The notes below the pieces were generated by a model that saw only the letters and a list, made by a program, of their open reading frames with translations, did no database searches and was not told the origin of the DNA. A stretch of DNA of 23,306 nucleotides from Mobilitalea sp. (lineage in GTDB: Bacteria > Bacillota_A > Clostridia > Lachnospirales > Lachnospiraceae). The DNA lies in contig JARKQP010000644.1 of assembly GCA_029974875.1 (NCBI GenBank), forward strand, positions 1-23,306, written 5' to 3'. The translations under genes were made by a program, and so were the position numbers. Below are positions 7,166-14,340 of the stretch, piece after piece (the first letter of the stretch is position 1; each line of letters starts with the position of its first letter).

Positions 7166-8635
7166 ATGGAAAGATTACGTATTTCAGAAAATAACAGATA
7201 TTTTGTGAGGGGGGATGGAAAGCCTTTTATTTGGATTGCCGATACAGCCTGGACTATGCCACAGAGGATGAAGTGGGATGATGCGGATTATTATATGCAG
7301 AAAAGAAAGGCTCAGGGGTTTACGGTGCTTCAAATTGTGGCATTGGATCCGGAACGGGATGTGGAGATGCGAAATCCTGCAGGGAAGAAAGCACTGATTG
7401 ATGATAATCTGCTGACGCCTAATGAAGCGTATTTTGAATATTTGGACTGGATTTTGGATAAGGCGGAGGAATATGGGTTTTATGTGCTGCTGCTTCCGGT
7501 CTGGGGACAGTTGGTGGTCGGGCATGACTGGGCCGGCAGAACCTATGAGAGGACCGTAACGGAAGGGAATGCTTATGAATATGGGTGTTGGATTGGCAGC
7601 CGTTATAAGGATCGGAAGAATATTATCTGGTGCCTTGGCGGGGACCGTCAGCCTATCCATCTGGGCGTGGATTATAAAGATGTCTGGAGAAGGATGGCGG
7701 AGGGGCTGGCAAAGGGAATCACTGGCAAAGAGCTGGGCTATGATTCTTCCACTGGGGAGTGGAGAGAGCTTATGATTACCTATCATGCCTGCCATGAGAT
7801 GGAGACGGGGGAGTGCTCCACCATGTCTTACTGGACGGGGGATGAGGCTTGGATCAGCTTTATTATGCTTCAGTCGGGTCATGGGACAAAGCCAAAGAAC
7901 TATGAGCTGGTGAAGAAGGAGTACGATAGGCCTGTGGCTATGCCTGTATGGGATGGGGAACCTGCCTATGAGATGATGCCTACTACCTGGCCTGTTATAA
8001 AGGAATTCCATGGTGACTGGATTGTGCGGAAAAGAGCCTATTGGAGCTTGTTTGCGGGCTCCTTTGGCCACACCTACGGACATGCCTCTGTCTGGTGCAC
8101 GATATCGGAAAGGGAAAGGAATGAGATAAGCAAGTATACCTGGTATGAAGCCTTGGAGCATCCGGGGGCTTACCAGATCAAGGTTCTCCGGGATTTTCTG
8201 GAATCCAGGGACTTGAGCAGCTGCAGGCCGGCCCAGGAAATTCTAAAGTCCCAGGAAGGGGATAAAGAAGAGGAAATGGACCAGCATCTCCAGGCCTGCA
8301 TCAGCAGGGAGGGGAGCTTTGCCTGTATCTATTTCCCGAGCGGGGGAAAAGCGGCTGTTGACGTCAGCGGATTAGCAGGAAAACAGCTTCAGCTTTGGTG
8401 GTTTAACCCGCGTGACGGAAAATGCTATCTGGACGCAGCAACGCAGACAGAGCAGCCGGCAGAGGTAACAGTTTCCGGCGGAGTGTTGGAAGTAGGGGCA
8501 CCGACCCAGGGCAGCAAGGAGGATTGGGTGCTGGTAATTGACGCGGAAGGCAAGGAGCAGGGGATACCTGGCAGGGCGCAGTCCTATCATTCCTTTGGAG
8601 ACCAGGAAGAACTGAAAAAGGTATTTGAATGGTAA
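7166..8635 (+). CDS. DUF4038/GH140-like glycoside hydrolase (apiosidase-like)
   Basis: This 489-residue protein has no signal peptide, so it acts in the cytoplasm. The N-terminal part (about 1-370) is a DUF4038 TIM barrel, opening with the hallmark pattern RYFVRGDGKPFIWIADTAWT. It contains the conserved WCLGGD (Asp160) and WDGEPAYE (Glu265) sites, my candidates for the acid/base and nucleophile. The C-terminal part (about 380-485) resembles the small beta domain (putative collagen-binding, PF12904) that follows DUF4038, with QLWWFNPRDG and a DWVLVIDA end. The characterised relative is the GH140 apiosidase, which removes terminal apiose from plant material; other substrates are possible. ATG 7166 is chosen because GGAGGAT (7155-7161) precedes it. 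ATG 7136 lacks such a site. Confidence 0.82.
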   Translation: MERLRISENNRYFVRGDGKPFIWIADTAWTMPQRMKWDDADYYMQKRKAQGFTVLQIVALDPERDVEMRNPAGKKALIDDNLLTPNEAYFEYLDWILDKAEEYGFYVLLLPVWGQLVVGHDWAGRTYERTVTEGNAYEYGCWIGSRYKDRKNIIWCLGGDRQPIHLGVDYKDVWRRMAEGLAKGITGKELGYDSSTGEWRELMITYHACHEMETGECSTMSYWTGDEAWISFIMLQSGHGTKPKNYELVKKEYDRPVAMPVWDGEPAYEMMPTTWPVIKEFHGDWIVRKRAYWSLFAGSFGHTYGHASVWCTISERERNEISKYTWYEALEHPGAYQIKVLRDFLESRDLSSCRPAQEILKSQEGDKEEEMDQHLQACISREGSFACIYFPSGGKAAVDVSGLAGKQLQLWWFNPRDGKCYLDAATQTEQPAEVTVSGGVLEVGAPTQGSKEDWVLVIDAEGKEQGIPGRAQSYHSFGDQEELKKVFEW

Positions 8636-8663
8636 TTATCTGTTGGGAAAGGTATAGTGGTTT

Positions 8664-8683
8664 GGGCTGATAAGGGCTGATAA
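8664..8683 (+). repeat. 10-bp perfect tandem duplication
   Basis: GGGCTGATAA occurs twice back to back (8664-8673 and 8674-8683) shortly after the hydrolase stop. It resembles the start-stop repeat units between the kinase and regulator genes. No function is evident. Confidence 0.6.
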
Positions 8684-8771
8684 GCGGATGCTGCTGGGGA
8701 TGAAGTGGATATATATCGAGATTGATGCAGATGTGTAGATATTGTATATATTCAGCGATCTGGTATTTTTG

Positions 8772-8799
8772 TTGACTTATAACGCCTAAAGGATACAAT
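8772..8799 (+). promoter_or_regulatory. Sigma-A-type promoter for the isomerase gene
   Basis: TTGACT (8772-8777) and TACAAT (8794-8799) are separated by 16 bp, each matching the consensus at five of six positions. A start site near 8806 would give a leader of about 140 nt before ATG 8949. It lies in the 313-bp gap between the DUF4038 gene and the isomerase, so the latter and the following hydrolase can be expressed apart from the upstream genes. Confidence 0.6.
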
Positions 8800-8836
8800 T
8801 ATATAGTATAGGGAGCAAAATATCTTCCGATAAGCG

Positions 8837-8913
8837 GTGCGCCCCTTGGGGCACACTTTGCACGGCGCAGGAACAGCGCCTTTTATGAGAAGTTAAAAAG
8901 CAACGTCTCATAA
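8837..8913 (+). promoter_or_regulatory. Structured leader with alternative hairpins upstream of the isomerase gene
   Basis: Four pairings compete. GTG/CAC plus CCCC/GGGG forms a local hairpin (8837-8854). TGCGCC (8838-8843) can instead pair with GGCGCA (8864-8869). GGCGC (8864-8868) pairs with GCGCC (8876-8880), followed by TTTT (8881-8884), a small terminator. TTATGAGA (8883-8890) pairs with TCTCATAA (8906-8913), consuming the T run. This is the layout expected of a transcription attenuator, but I recognise no known riboswitch class. Confidence 0.45.
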
Positions 8914-8948
8914 CTTAATATTAAGACAGATGAAAGGCAGGGCTATTT

Positions 8949-9776
8949 ATGGAAAAGTTATACCTACAGATGTATTCCTTTGGAGAGTTTGATCCCGTAT
9001 TAACAGAGGGGCATTTAGCTGCGGCACATGAAATGGGTTATGATGGAGTGGAGCTGTTCGGACCAAATTTTGCGGTGGAAGCAGACAGGATGACACAGCT
9101 CCTGGCGGATAACCAGCTGGAAGCCATCTCAATGCATACTTCGAGTAACAACGTAATCGACATGATCCCATATGCAAAGGCACTTGGGCTAAAGCATATA
9201 GTCATAGCGATGGAGCATTTACCGGATCTGGAGGCGGCAGAGGCCTTTGCGGAGCAGCTGAATGAAATGGGAAAGCAGTGCCATAAGAATGGCATCCTGC
9301 TTGGCTACCATAACCATACCCAGGAATTCCGTGCCTTCGGGGATCAGAGGATCATCGATGTGATTCTGGAGAAGACGGATCCGGACCATGTGTTTATGGA
9401 GCTGGACGCAGGCTGGTGCGCTGCTGCAGGACATGACCCGGTTATCTTCCTGCACCAATATAAGGATCGGGTGAAGCTGATCCATGTAAAGGAAAGCGAC
9501 AGTGTGATCGGGGTGCAGCCTTCCATCGACCCGAATGACATGAAATACGATGAAAACGGCTTCCCGTCCCTCAGTGAAGAAGAGATGGAAAGGCACCGCA
9601 GGAATGTAGAGATGAATTGTGCTGCCGGAAAAGGGCTGGTGGACTGGAAGGAGCTTAGGACAATCGCTGACGGATACGGCTGCCGCGGATATATCGTAGA
9701 GCGGGAGCACAGCTACGAAGGCGAAAGAATCCAGTGCCTGCAGGCGGATCTTAACTATTATAAGAAAAATATGTGA
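8949..9776 (+). CDS. Sugar phosphate isomerase/epimerase-type TIM barrel
   Basis: This 275-residue cytoplasmic protein belongs to the xylose isomerase-like TIM-barrel superfamily (AP endonuclease 2 fold, PF01261), whose members isomerise, epimerise or cleave sugars with a divalent metal. Sites in order are YHNHTQEF (His121, His123), MELDAGWC (Asp153), LIHVKE (His179) and a late VEREHSY (Glu251 and Glu253). They match the usual metal-ligand and base positions in such barrels. AAAGG (8933-8937) provides a modest ribosome binding site for ATG 8949. The following hydrolase starts 60 bp later, likely in the same transcript. The actual reaction is unknown. Relatives act on keto-sugars, inosose or 3-keto-glycosides, so processing of an oxidised or released sugar is a reasonable guess. 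Confidence 0.82.
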   Translation: MEKLYLQMYSFGEFDPVLTEGHLAAAHEMGYDGVELFGPNFAVEADRMTQLLADNQLEAISMHTSSNNVIDMIPYAKALGLKHIVIAMEHLPDLEAAEAFAEQLNEMGKQCHKNGILLGYHNHTQEFRAFGDQRIIDVILEKTDPDHVFMELDAGWCAAAGHDPVIFLHQYKDRVKLIHVKESDSVIGVQPSIDPNDMKYDENGFPSLSEEEMERHRRNVEMNCAAGKGLVDWKELRTIADGYGCRGYIVEREHSYEGERIQCLQADLNYYKKNM

Positions 9777-9803
9777 TGCTACGGGAAACCTGTCCCATCA
9801 CAT
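9771..9803 (+). other. Hairpin over the isomerase stop codon
   Basis: ATGTGATG (9771-9778) pairs perfectly with CATCACAT (9796-9803). The inner GGGA (9783-9786) may instead pair with TCCC (9793-9796), so the exact fold is uncertain. The TGA stop (9774-9776) lies within the left arm. No T tract follows, so it is more likely an mRNA processing or stability element than a terminator. Confidence 0.45.
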
Positions 9804-9836
9804 GAAATACACATCAGGTATGGAGAGGTATGGAAA

Positions 9837-12509
9837 ATGAATTCTGAATTTTACAAGATCAAAAGTGGTCAGATAGACAACCATATTCTTCCCTTTCTAT
9901 GGATGAAGGGGGAATCACAGGAGAGGATACGCACAGAGCTTGGGAAGATTGACGAATGCGGAATTAAGGCAATCTGTTTGGAGTCCAGGCCGCATCCTGA
10001 TTTTATGGGAGAGCAGTGGTGGTCTGACCTTGGTATGATCATCGGGGAAGCGAAAAAGCGTAATATGAAGGTATGGATTCTGGATGATGCCCATTTTCCA
10101 ACCGGCTATGCCAATGGACTGGTCAAAGAGAAATATCCTGAGAGAAAGAAAAAATATCTGAATTATAATGTTGCAAATGTATGGGGAGCAAGGGGAGAGG
10201 TTACAATCCCGGTTTCCCGTATGATGAAGCCCCTGGTCAGTTTTCTGGAGCTGGATAAGCCGAGGGACTTTGAAGAGCAGAAGAAAAATAAGCTCATGGC
10301 AGTTGTAGCATATCCCTTAAGGGAAGGGAGTAAGCTGGACGAATGCGGCGTAATCGACCTTACGGACAGGGTAGAGGGAGGTGTTGTCAACTATACCTTC
10401 CCTCAGGACAATTATCAGGTGTATGTGGTCTATGAGACAGCCACCGATGGTGGAAAACCGGATTACATTAATATGATGGATGAGGAGTCCGTAAGCACCC
10501 TGATCGAGGCGGTATACGAGCCCCATTATGAGCATTTTAAAGAGGAATTTGGCAAGACAATTGCCGGCTTCTTCTCCGACGAGCCTGAGATTGGCAATAT
10601 CGGGGGCTTCAAATCCGATGTCCAGATCGGAAACAGCAAGATGCCCCTGCCCTGGAGCCGGCAGCTGAAGGAGAAGCTGGTCCAGGCCTACGGCGGAGCC
10701 TGGTACTTAAAGCTTCCCCTGCTTTGGAGGGAGAGCCTGCAGATGGAGGAATGCCCACAAGCCCGCTATACTTTTATGGATGCGGTCAGTGCACTGTATT
10801 CTGAGAATTTCAGCCGCCAGCTTGGAGCATGGTGTGCGGATCACGGGGGAGAATATATCGGGCATGTGGTAGAGGATGATAACCTCCATGGAAGGCTGGG
10901 AAATGGGACAGCCCATTATTTCAGGGCAATGAAAGGCCAGCATATGGCAGGAATCGACGTGATTGGAGACCAGGTAACCATCGGCGGTGCAGGATATCTG
11001 CGGACCGGAGTTTTTGAACGGGACGGGGAATTTCTGCATTATGCCCTGGGCAAGCTGGGCGCTTCCAGCGGACATCTGGATCCAGGTAAAAACGGACGTA
11101 CCATGTGTGAGCTTTTTGGTGCCGCCGGCTGGAAGACAGGGGTCCGTGACATGAAATATATCCTTGACCACATGCTGGTAAGGGGAATTAACAAGCTGGT
11201 ACCCCACGCCTTTTCCATGGCAGAATATCCTGACGCAGACTGTCCTCCCCACTTCTATGCGGGAGGGAATAATCCGCAGTTTGGCTACTTTGCTAACCTG
11301 ATGAAATATGCAAACCGGATGTGTGAGCTTCTGAGCGGAGGAGCCCATGTGGCAGAGGTGGCGGTTCTCTACCATGCTGATGCGGAATGGGGTGGTAACT
11401 GCATGCTGATCCAAAAGCCGGCGAAGGAATTGTTGCAAAACCAGGTTGAATTCGACATCGTATCAGCGGATATGTTGACAAACCCGGCGGAATATGGCGG
11501 ATCCGTGGATAAAGACAGCTTCTTCCTGAACGGGCAGCAGTTCTTTACCCTGGTGATACCCTATGTCCAAAGGCTGCCCTATGGGGTATATGAGTTTATT
11601 ACAGGGAATCCGGGTATCAATGTAGTCTTTATTGAGGCATTACCGGAATCCGTAATCGGAAAGAATATACCTGGCCAGGAGCTGCTTAAAGCATTGGAGG
11701 GCTGTAGGGTAGTTCACCTGAAGGAACTGGGTAAGGAGTTGAAGAAGGAAGGAAAGACCAGGATAGGGCTGACCGAAGAATTCCCTGAGCTGGCAGTCTA
11801 CCATTATAGGAAGAGCATGGATTTAATTATGCTGAATAATGAATCTGCCTTCCAGACCTTCCGGGGGGAGATCCTGGTACCCTTCCGGCATGGGGTAATC
11901 TATTACGATGGGATGAATAATGAATTTTACCGTATGGAGGCAGCGGACAGGGAAGCTGGAAAGCTGGTATCGCTGGAGCTGGCACCCTATGGCTCCTGTG
12001 TCCTCTTTGATGCTGGAGAGGAAGACCTCCCGGTATATGAAGCAATGACAGATAAGCTGGGCCGGTGCAGCCAAAGGCAGAGCCTTAGCGAGGACTGGAG
12101 CTATTCCCTGGCGACTGGGAAGGGGTATCCGGACTTTGGTGTAGGCAGCCATATGGAAAGGCTGGAGCCGGTCTCCCATATCCATCCTAATTTTTCAGGA
12201 CATATCTGTTATGAGAAGAAGCTGGAGCTTGATGAGGTAAGGGAAGCTATGTACCTGGAATTTACCCATGTGGCTGAGGTGCTGGAGCTTTGGATTAACG
12301 ACCGGCATGTGGGCACGGCACAGTATCCGCCCTATGTCCTTGAGGTCGGGGAGTATCTGGTTAAGGGCGGGAATAACATTAAGGCAATCGTTACGACAAC
12401 CTTGGATAAGGACCAGAATAATTATCCGGAACCCTTCGTTGTCCTGAACCATGAGGTATCAGAGGGGACGGGAATGTATGGGGAGGTTAATTTATATTAC
12501 AGGAAGTAA
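9837..12509 (+). CDS. GH106-like large glycoside hydrolase (rhamnosidase-related)
   Basis: This 890-residue protein has no signal peptide and so is probably cytoplasmic. The N-terminal half is a TIM-barrel-like region with patterns seen in GH106-related hydrolases, a group that includes alpha-L-rhamnosidases. These include WILDDAHFPTGYANG (Asp83-Asp84), GFFSDEPEIGN (Asp248, Glu249, Glu251) and GHVVEDDNLHGRLGN followed by MAGIDVIGDQV. The last roughly 110 residues (HICYEKKLELDEV, WINDRHVG, LKVGEYL-type repeats) look like a galactose-binding beta-sandwich as found at the end of GH2 and GH106 enzymes. GGAGAGG (9822-9828) precedes ATG 9837. The family assignment is by motif style only. The substrate could be a rhamnosyl or other plant glycoside. 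It is probably co-transcribed with the isomerase. Confidence 0.65.
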   Translation: MNSEFYKIKSGQIDNHILPFLWMKGESQERIRTELGKIDECGIKAICLESRPHPDFMGEQWWSDLGMIIGEAKKRNMKVWILDDAHFPTGYANGLVKEKYPERKKKYLNYNVANVWGARGEVTIPVSRMMKPLVSFLELDKPRDFEEQKKNKLMAVVAYPLREGSKLDECGVIDLTDRVEGGVVNYTFPQDNYQVYVVYETATDGGKPDYINMMDEESVSTLIEAVYEPHYEHFKEEFGKTIAGFFSDEPEIGNIGGFKSDVQIGNSKMPLPWSRQLKEKLVQAYGGAWYLKLPLLWRESLQMEECPQARYTFMDAVSALYSENFSRQLGAWCADHGGEYIGHVVEDDNLHGRLGNGTAHYFRAMKGQHMAGIDVIGDQVTIGGAGYLRTGVFERDGEFLHYALGKLGASSGHLDPGKNGRTMCELFGAAGWKTGVRDMKYILDHMLVRGINKLVPHAFSMAEYPDADCPPHFYAGGNNPQFGYFANLMKYANRMCELLSGGAHVAEVAVLYHADAEWGGNCMLIQKPAKELLQNQVEFDIVSADMLTNPAEYGGSVDKDSFFLNGQQFFTLVIPYVQRLPYGVYEFITGNPGINVVFIEALPESVIGKNIPGQELLKALEGCRVVHLKELGKELKKEGKTRIGLTEEFPELAVYHYRKSMDLIMLNNESAFQTFRGEILVPFRHGVIYYDGMNNEFYRMEAADREAGKLVSLELAPYGSCVLFDAGEEDLPVYEAMTDKLGRCSQRQSLSEDWSYSLATGKGYPDFGVGSHMERLEPVSHIHPNFSGHICYEKKLELDEVREAMYLEFTHVAEVLELWINDRHVGTAQYPPYVLEVGEYLVKGGNNIKAIVTTTLDKDQNNYPEPFVVLNHEVSEGTGMYGEVNLYYRK

Positions 12510-12526
12510 ATACCTCTTCCTGTAAT
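12496..12526 (+). other. Hairpin over the stop codon of the large hydrolase
   Basis: ATTACAGGAAG (12496-12506) and CTTCCTGTAAT (12516-12526) form a perfect 11-bp stem with a 9-nt loop that begins with the TAA stop. There is no T tract, so alone it is unlikely to terminate transcription. It may protect the mRNA end. Confidence 0.5.
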
Positions 12527-12536
12527 CGGGATATAC

Positions 12537-12584
12537 GGCGCGAGTGCAGGCCTTTTATGAGAAGTAAAGTACAACTTTTCATAA
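12537..12584 (+). repeat. Second copy of the isomerase-leader hairpin element
   Basis: This stretch shares GGCGC near the left and GCCTTTTATGAGAAGT with the leader at 8864-8895. TTATGAGAAGT (12555-12565) pairs with ACTTTTCATAA (12574-12584), with one G-U pair. In the first copy the two arms differ from these, yet pairing is kept. The two copies are therefore likely related structured elements, one before the isomerase gene and one after the large hydrolase. Confidence 0.5.
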
Positions 12585-12617
12585 TTTATACTACTAACAC
12601 CTATATAGTATAAATTA
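12582..12617. promoter_or_regulatory. 12-bp palindromic operator-like site
   Basis: TAATTTATACTA (12582-12593) and TAGTATAAATTA (12606-12617) are perfect inverted repeats with 12 bp between. This size and spacing suit a dimeric DNA-binding protein, or the site may form an RNA hairpin. TATATAGTATA within it also occurs near the promoter at 8800-8810. Confidence 0.4.
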
Positions 12618-12627
12618 ACAATATTTG

Positions 12628-12668
12628 AAGCAGGACGAATTTGTCATATATGAATTTGTCCTGCTTTT
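12628..12668 (+). terminator. Intrinsic terminator before the AraC regulator
   Basis: AAGCAGGACGAATT (12628-12641) pairs with AATTTGTCCTGCTT (12653-12666) with one G-U pair, and TTTT (12665-12668) follows. It ends the enzyme transcript and insulates the regulator gene, which has its own promoter 35 bp downstream. Confidence 0.8.
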
Positions 12669-12702
12669 CTTGATAGGCAATAACAGTAGGGATGTTTCTG
12701 TC

Positions 12703-12732
12703 TTGACAGTCTCAGAGAGGATATGGGATAAT
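12703..12732 (+). promoter_or_regulatory. Near-consensus promoter for the AraC regulator
   Basis: TTGACA (12703-12708) and GATAAT (12727-12732) are separated by 18 bp. Transcription would begin around 12739, at the ribosome binding site GGAGGTG (12739-12745), so the leader is very short. This suggests steady expression of the regulator. Confidence 0.65.
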
Positions 12733-12752
12733 GAGCTCGGAGGTGCAAAAGA

Positions 12753-14012
12753 ATGTCCGGAATCAATCCCTATCAGCATATAACCAATCCTTGCTTTGGC
12801 GCAATTTCACTTTTTGAGCCGGAGCCGCTGTTGCGTGATGAAAACGGAAACAGGTGGCTCCAGACTGGCAGGATGGAGGAATCCTTTTTCTGGATTTGCA
12901 TTTACGGAGGTGGCAGCTCTATGCTTGACAGCGCTACGGTCAAGTTGCTTTCCAACCAATTATGGGGCGGAGTCCTGGAGCGGACAAAATCCATCTTTCC
13001 AGAGCAGACCCACTGTTACCAGGCTCCCTTGGTCAGCTGCCTTGCCCTGCTGATCGTTTCGCCTGACTTTGTGCATACGGAGGAAAAGGGGAAAAGGCTT
13101 GAGCAGGCATGTGAAGAAATGGTGGAGGCGCTGGAGGAGAGAGCGGGCGTACCCCTGTGTGCTTCCGTCAGTCCCTTGTTTGCCCCCGGGGATTGTGTTA
13201 GGAAGGCCTGTACGGTTGCGCTGAACTTTGCTGACTATGCCAGGTTTGTAGAGGGGAAGTCGCGGATTATCCATGAGAAAGAATACTTACGGTTAAGGGA
13301 CGTCGTACGGGAATCGAACCCGGACTATAGGCTGCCGAATTTTGAAAGACCCATGATTACTGCTATGCTAAACCACAACTTTGCCCATGCGGAAATGGTC
13401 ATACACCGCTTCATCACCTCGAATTTGCTGGATGATCTGGAGCTGTTTGCCGGATGGAGGGGGAATATGCTCTACTGGGTCAACCTTTCCATGGCGCTGA
13501 CGCTGACGGATATTTCAGAAGTAGCAGACAAGGACAGGCGCTTTGCGCTGATCCAGGAGCGTGTGCAGACCTGTATTACGCGGACGGAGCTGGAGCATCA
13601 ATTCCATGAGCTCTTCCTGATTTTGGAGAACTATCTCCAGAATAAAAATGAATTTACGGATTATGACAAGAAAATGAAGCGGATACAGGAATATATAGAC
13701 CAGAATTTCAGGGATCCATCCTTTGGGGCGACAACCATCTGCGAGGCTTTTCATATCAGCCAGTCACACCTGTCCCGGAGCTTCCGGGAGGAGATGGGTG
13801 TTAACCTGTCTTCCTATATCCAGACCCTGAGGTTAAATGAAGCAAAGCTTCTGCTAGCGAAGACAGAGGAAACGGTGGAGGATATTGCCCTACGTGTGGG
13901 ATATTCCAGTGCCCAGGTGTTGAGCCGCCTGTTTAAAAAGCTGGATGGGATTTCACCCTCCGGTTACCGTGTGCTTTCCAGGAGTGTATCTATGAATACT
14001 TTTAACGGATAG
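12753..14012 (+). CDS. AraC-family transcriptional regulator
   Basis: This 419-residue protein ends in an AraC/XylS double helix-turn-helix (about 305-410) with ATTICEAFHISQSHLSRSFRE and VEDIALRVGYSSAQVLSRLFKK, then GISPSGYR. The N-terminal 300 residues are not a receiver domain: there is no acidic pocket and no phospho-Asp motif. They are probably a ligand-sensing or dimerisation region, perhaps related to the middle domain of long YesN-like regulators, though I do not recognise a named family with certainty. Residues about 65-115 include a Leu/Val-rich core. The start is supported by GGAGGTG seven bases before ATG 12753. It stands alone between a terminator and the peptide-type importer, so it could control the enzyme operon to its left, the importer to its right, or both. 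Confidence 0.82.
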   Translation: MSGINPYQHITNPCFGAISLFEPEPLLRDENGNRWLQTGRMEESFFWICIYGGGSSMLDSATVKLLSNQLWGGVLERTKSIFPEQTHCYQAPLVSCLALLIVSPDFVHTEEKGKRLEQACEEMVEALEERAGVPLCASVSPLFAPGDCVRKACTVALNFADYARFVEGKSRIIHEKEYLRLRDVVRESNPDYRLPNFERPMITAMLNHNFAHAEMVIHRFITSNLLDDLELFAGWRGNMLYWVNLSMALTLTDISEVADKDRRFALIQERVQTCITRTELEHQFHELFLILENYLQNKNEFTDYDKKMKRIQEYIDQNFRDPSFGATTICEAFHISQSHLSRSFREEMGVNLSSYIQTLRLNEAKLLLAKTEETVEDIALRVGYSSAQVLSRLFKKLDGISPSGYRVLSRSVSMNTFNG

Positions 14013-14209
14013 GCTGCTTGGATAGCTTTTAATAAAAATATCTTTTAGGATTATAAATTAATAATAGAACGGGAATGCATTTATACGAAATGCCATTAGA
14101 TGTTTGTTTGATAACTTACATTTTAAGGAGTTTTGTATAGATGCATTTTTTTGTTTTTGTACTTTTGTACTTTTAGCAAAAACGGACTAGCGTTATCAAA
14201 AATGGTCAA
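14013..14209. other. AT-rich gap upstream of the peptide-type importer
   Basis: This is most of the 328-bp gap between the AraC regulator and the importer. A short hairpin GCATTT (14077-14082) with AAATGC (14088-14093) and the possible small frame at 14141-14176 are the only structures I can see. No T-tract terminator follows the regulator. Confidence 0.4.
14141..14176 (+). CDS. Possible 11-codon hydrophobic peptide in the importer upstream region
   Basis: AAGGAG (14125-14130) lies ten bases before ATG 14141, which opens an 11-codon frame, MHFFVFVLLYF, ending at TAG 14174-14176. The peptide is entirely hydrophobic. The direct repeat TTTTGTAC (14155-14162 and 14163-14170) falls inside it. It may be a chance frame in T-rich DNA. 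No convincing promoter is seen upstream of it. Confidence 0.2.
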   Translation: MHFFVFVLLYF

Positions 14210-14238
14210 ATGACAGTGAAAAATATCTTTGGTATCAT
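14210..14238 (+). promoter_or_regulatory. Promoter for the peptide-type ABC importer
   Basis: ATGACA (14210-14215) and TATCAT (14233-14238) are 17 bp apart, each matching the consensus at five of six positions. A start site near 14245 gives a leader of about 95 nt before the first permease. Confidence 0.55.
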
Positions 14239-14340
14239 ACAATTAGCACAAAGAAAAGGGGGAAGAAGAAGCTTTTTGAGGATTTTATTGGTCAAAATTA
14301 TCAATGGGACAAAAGAAATTAATGAATGGAGGTATTTGGA

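Noticed and set aside
7184..8161. Long reverse-strand frame (325 codons) opposite the DUF4038 gene
   Set aside because: It lies entirely within a well-supported forward gene, is His/Pro/Ile-rich in the way of antisense shadows, and has no ribosome binding site or family motif.
10707..11438. Reverse-strand frame (243 codons) opposite the GH106-like gene
   Set aside because: Shadow of the forward coding sequence; the composition is not protein-like and no start signal is present.
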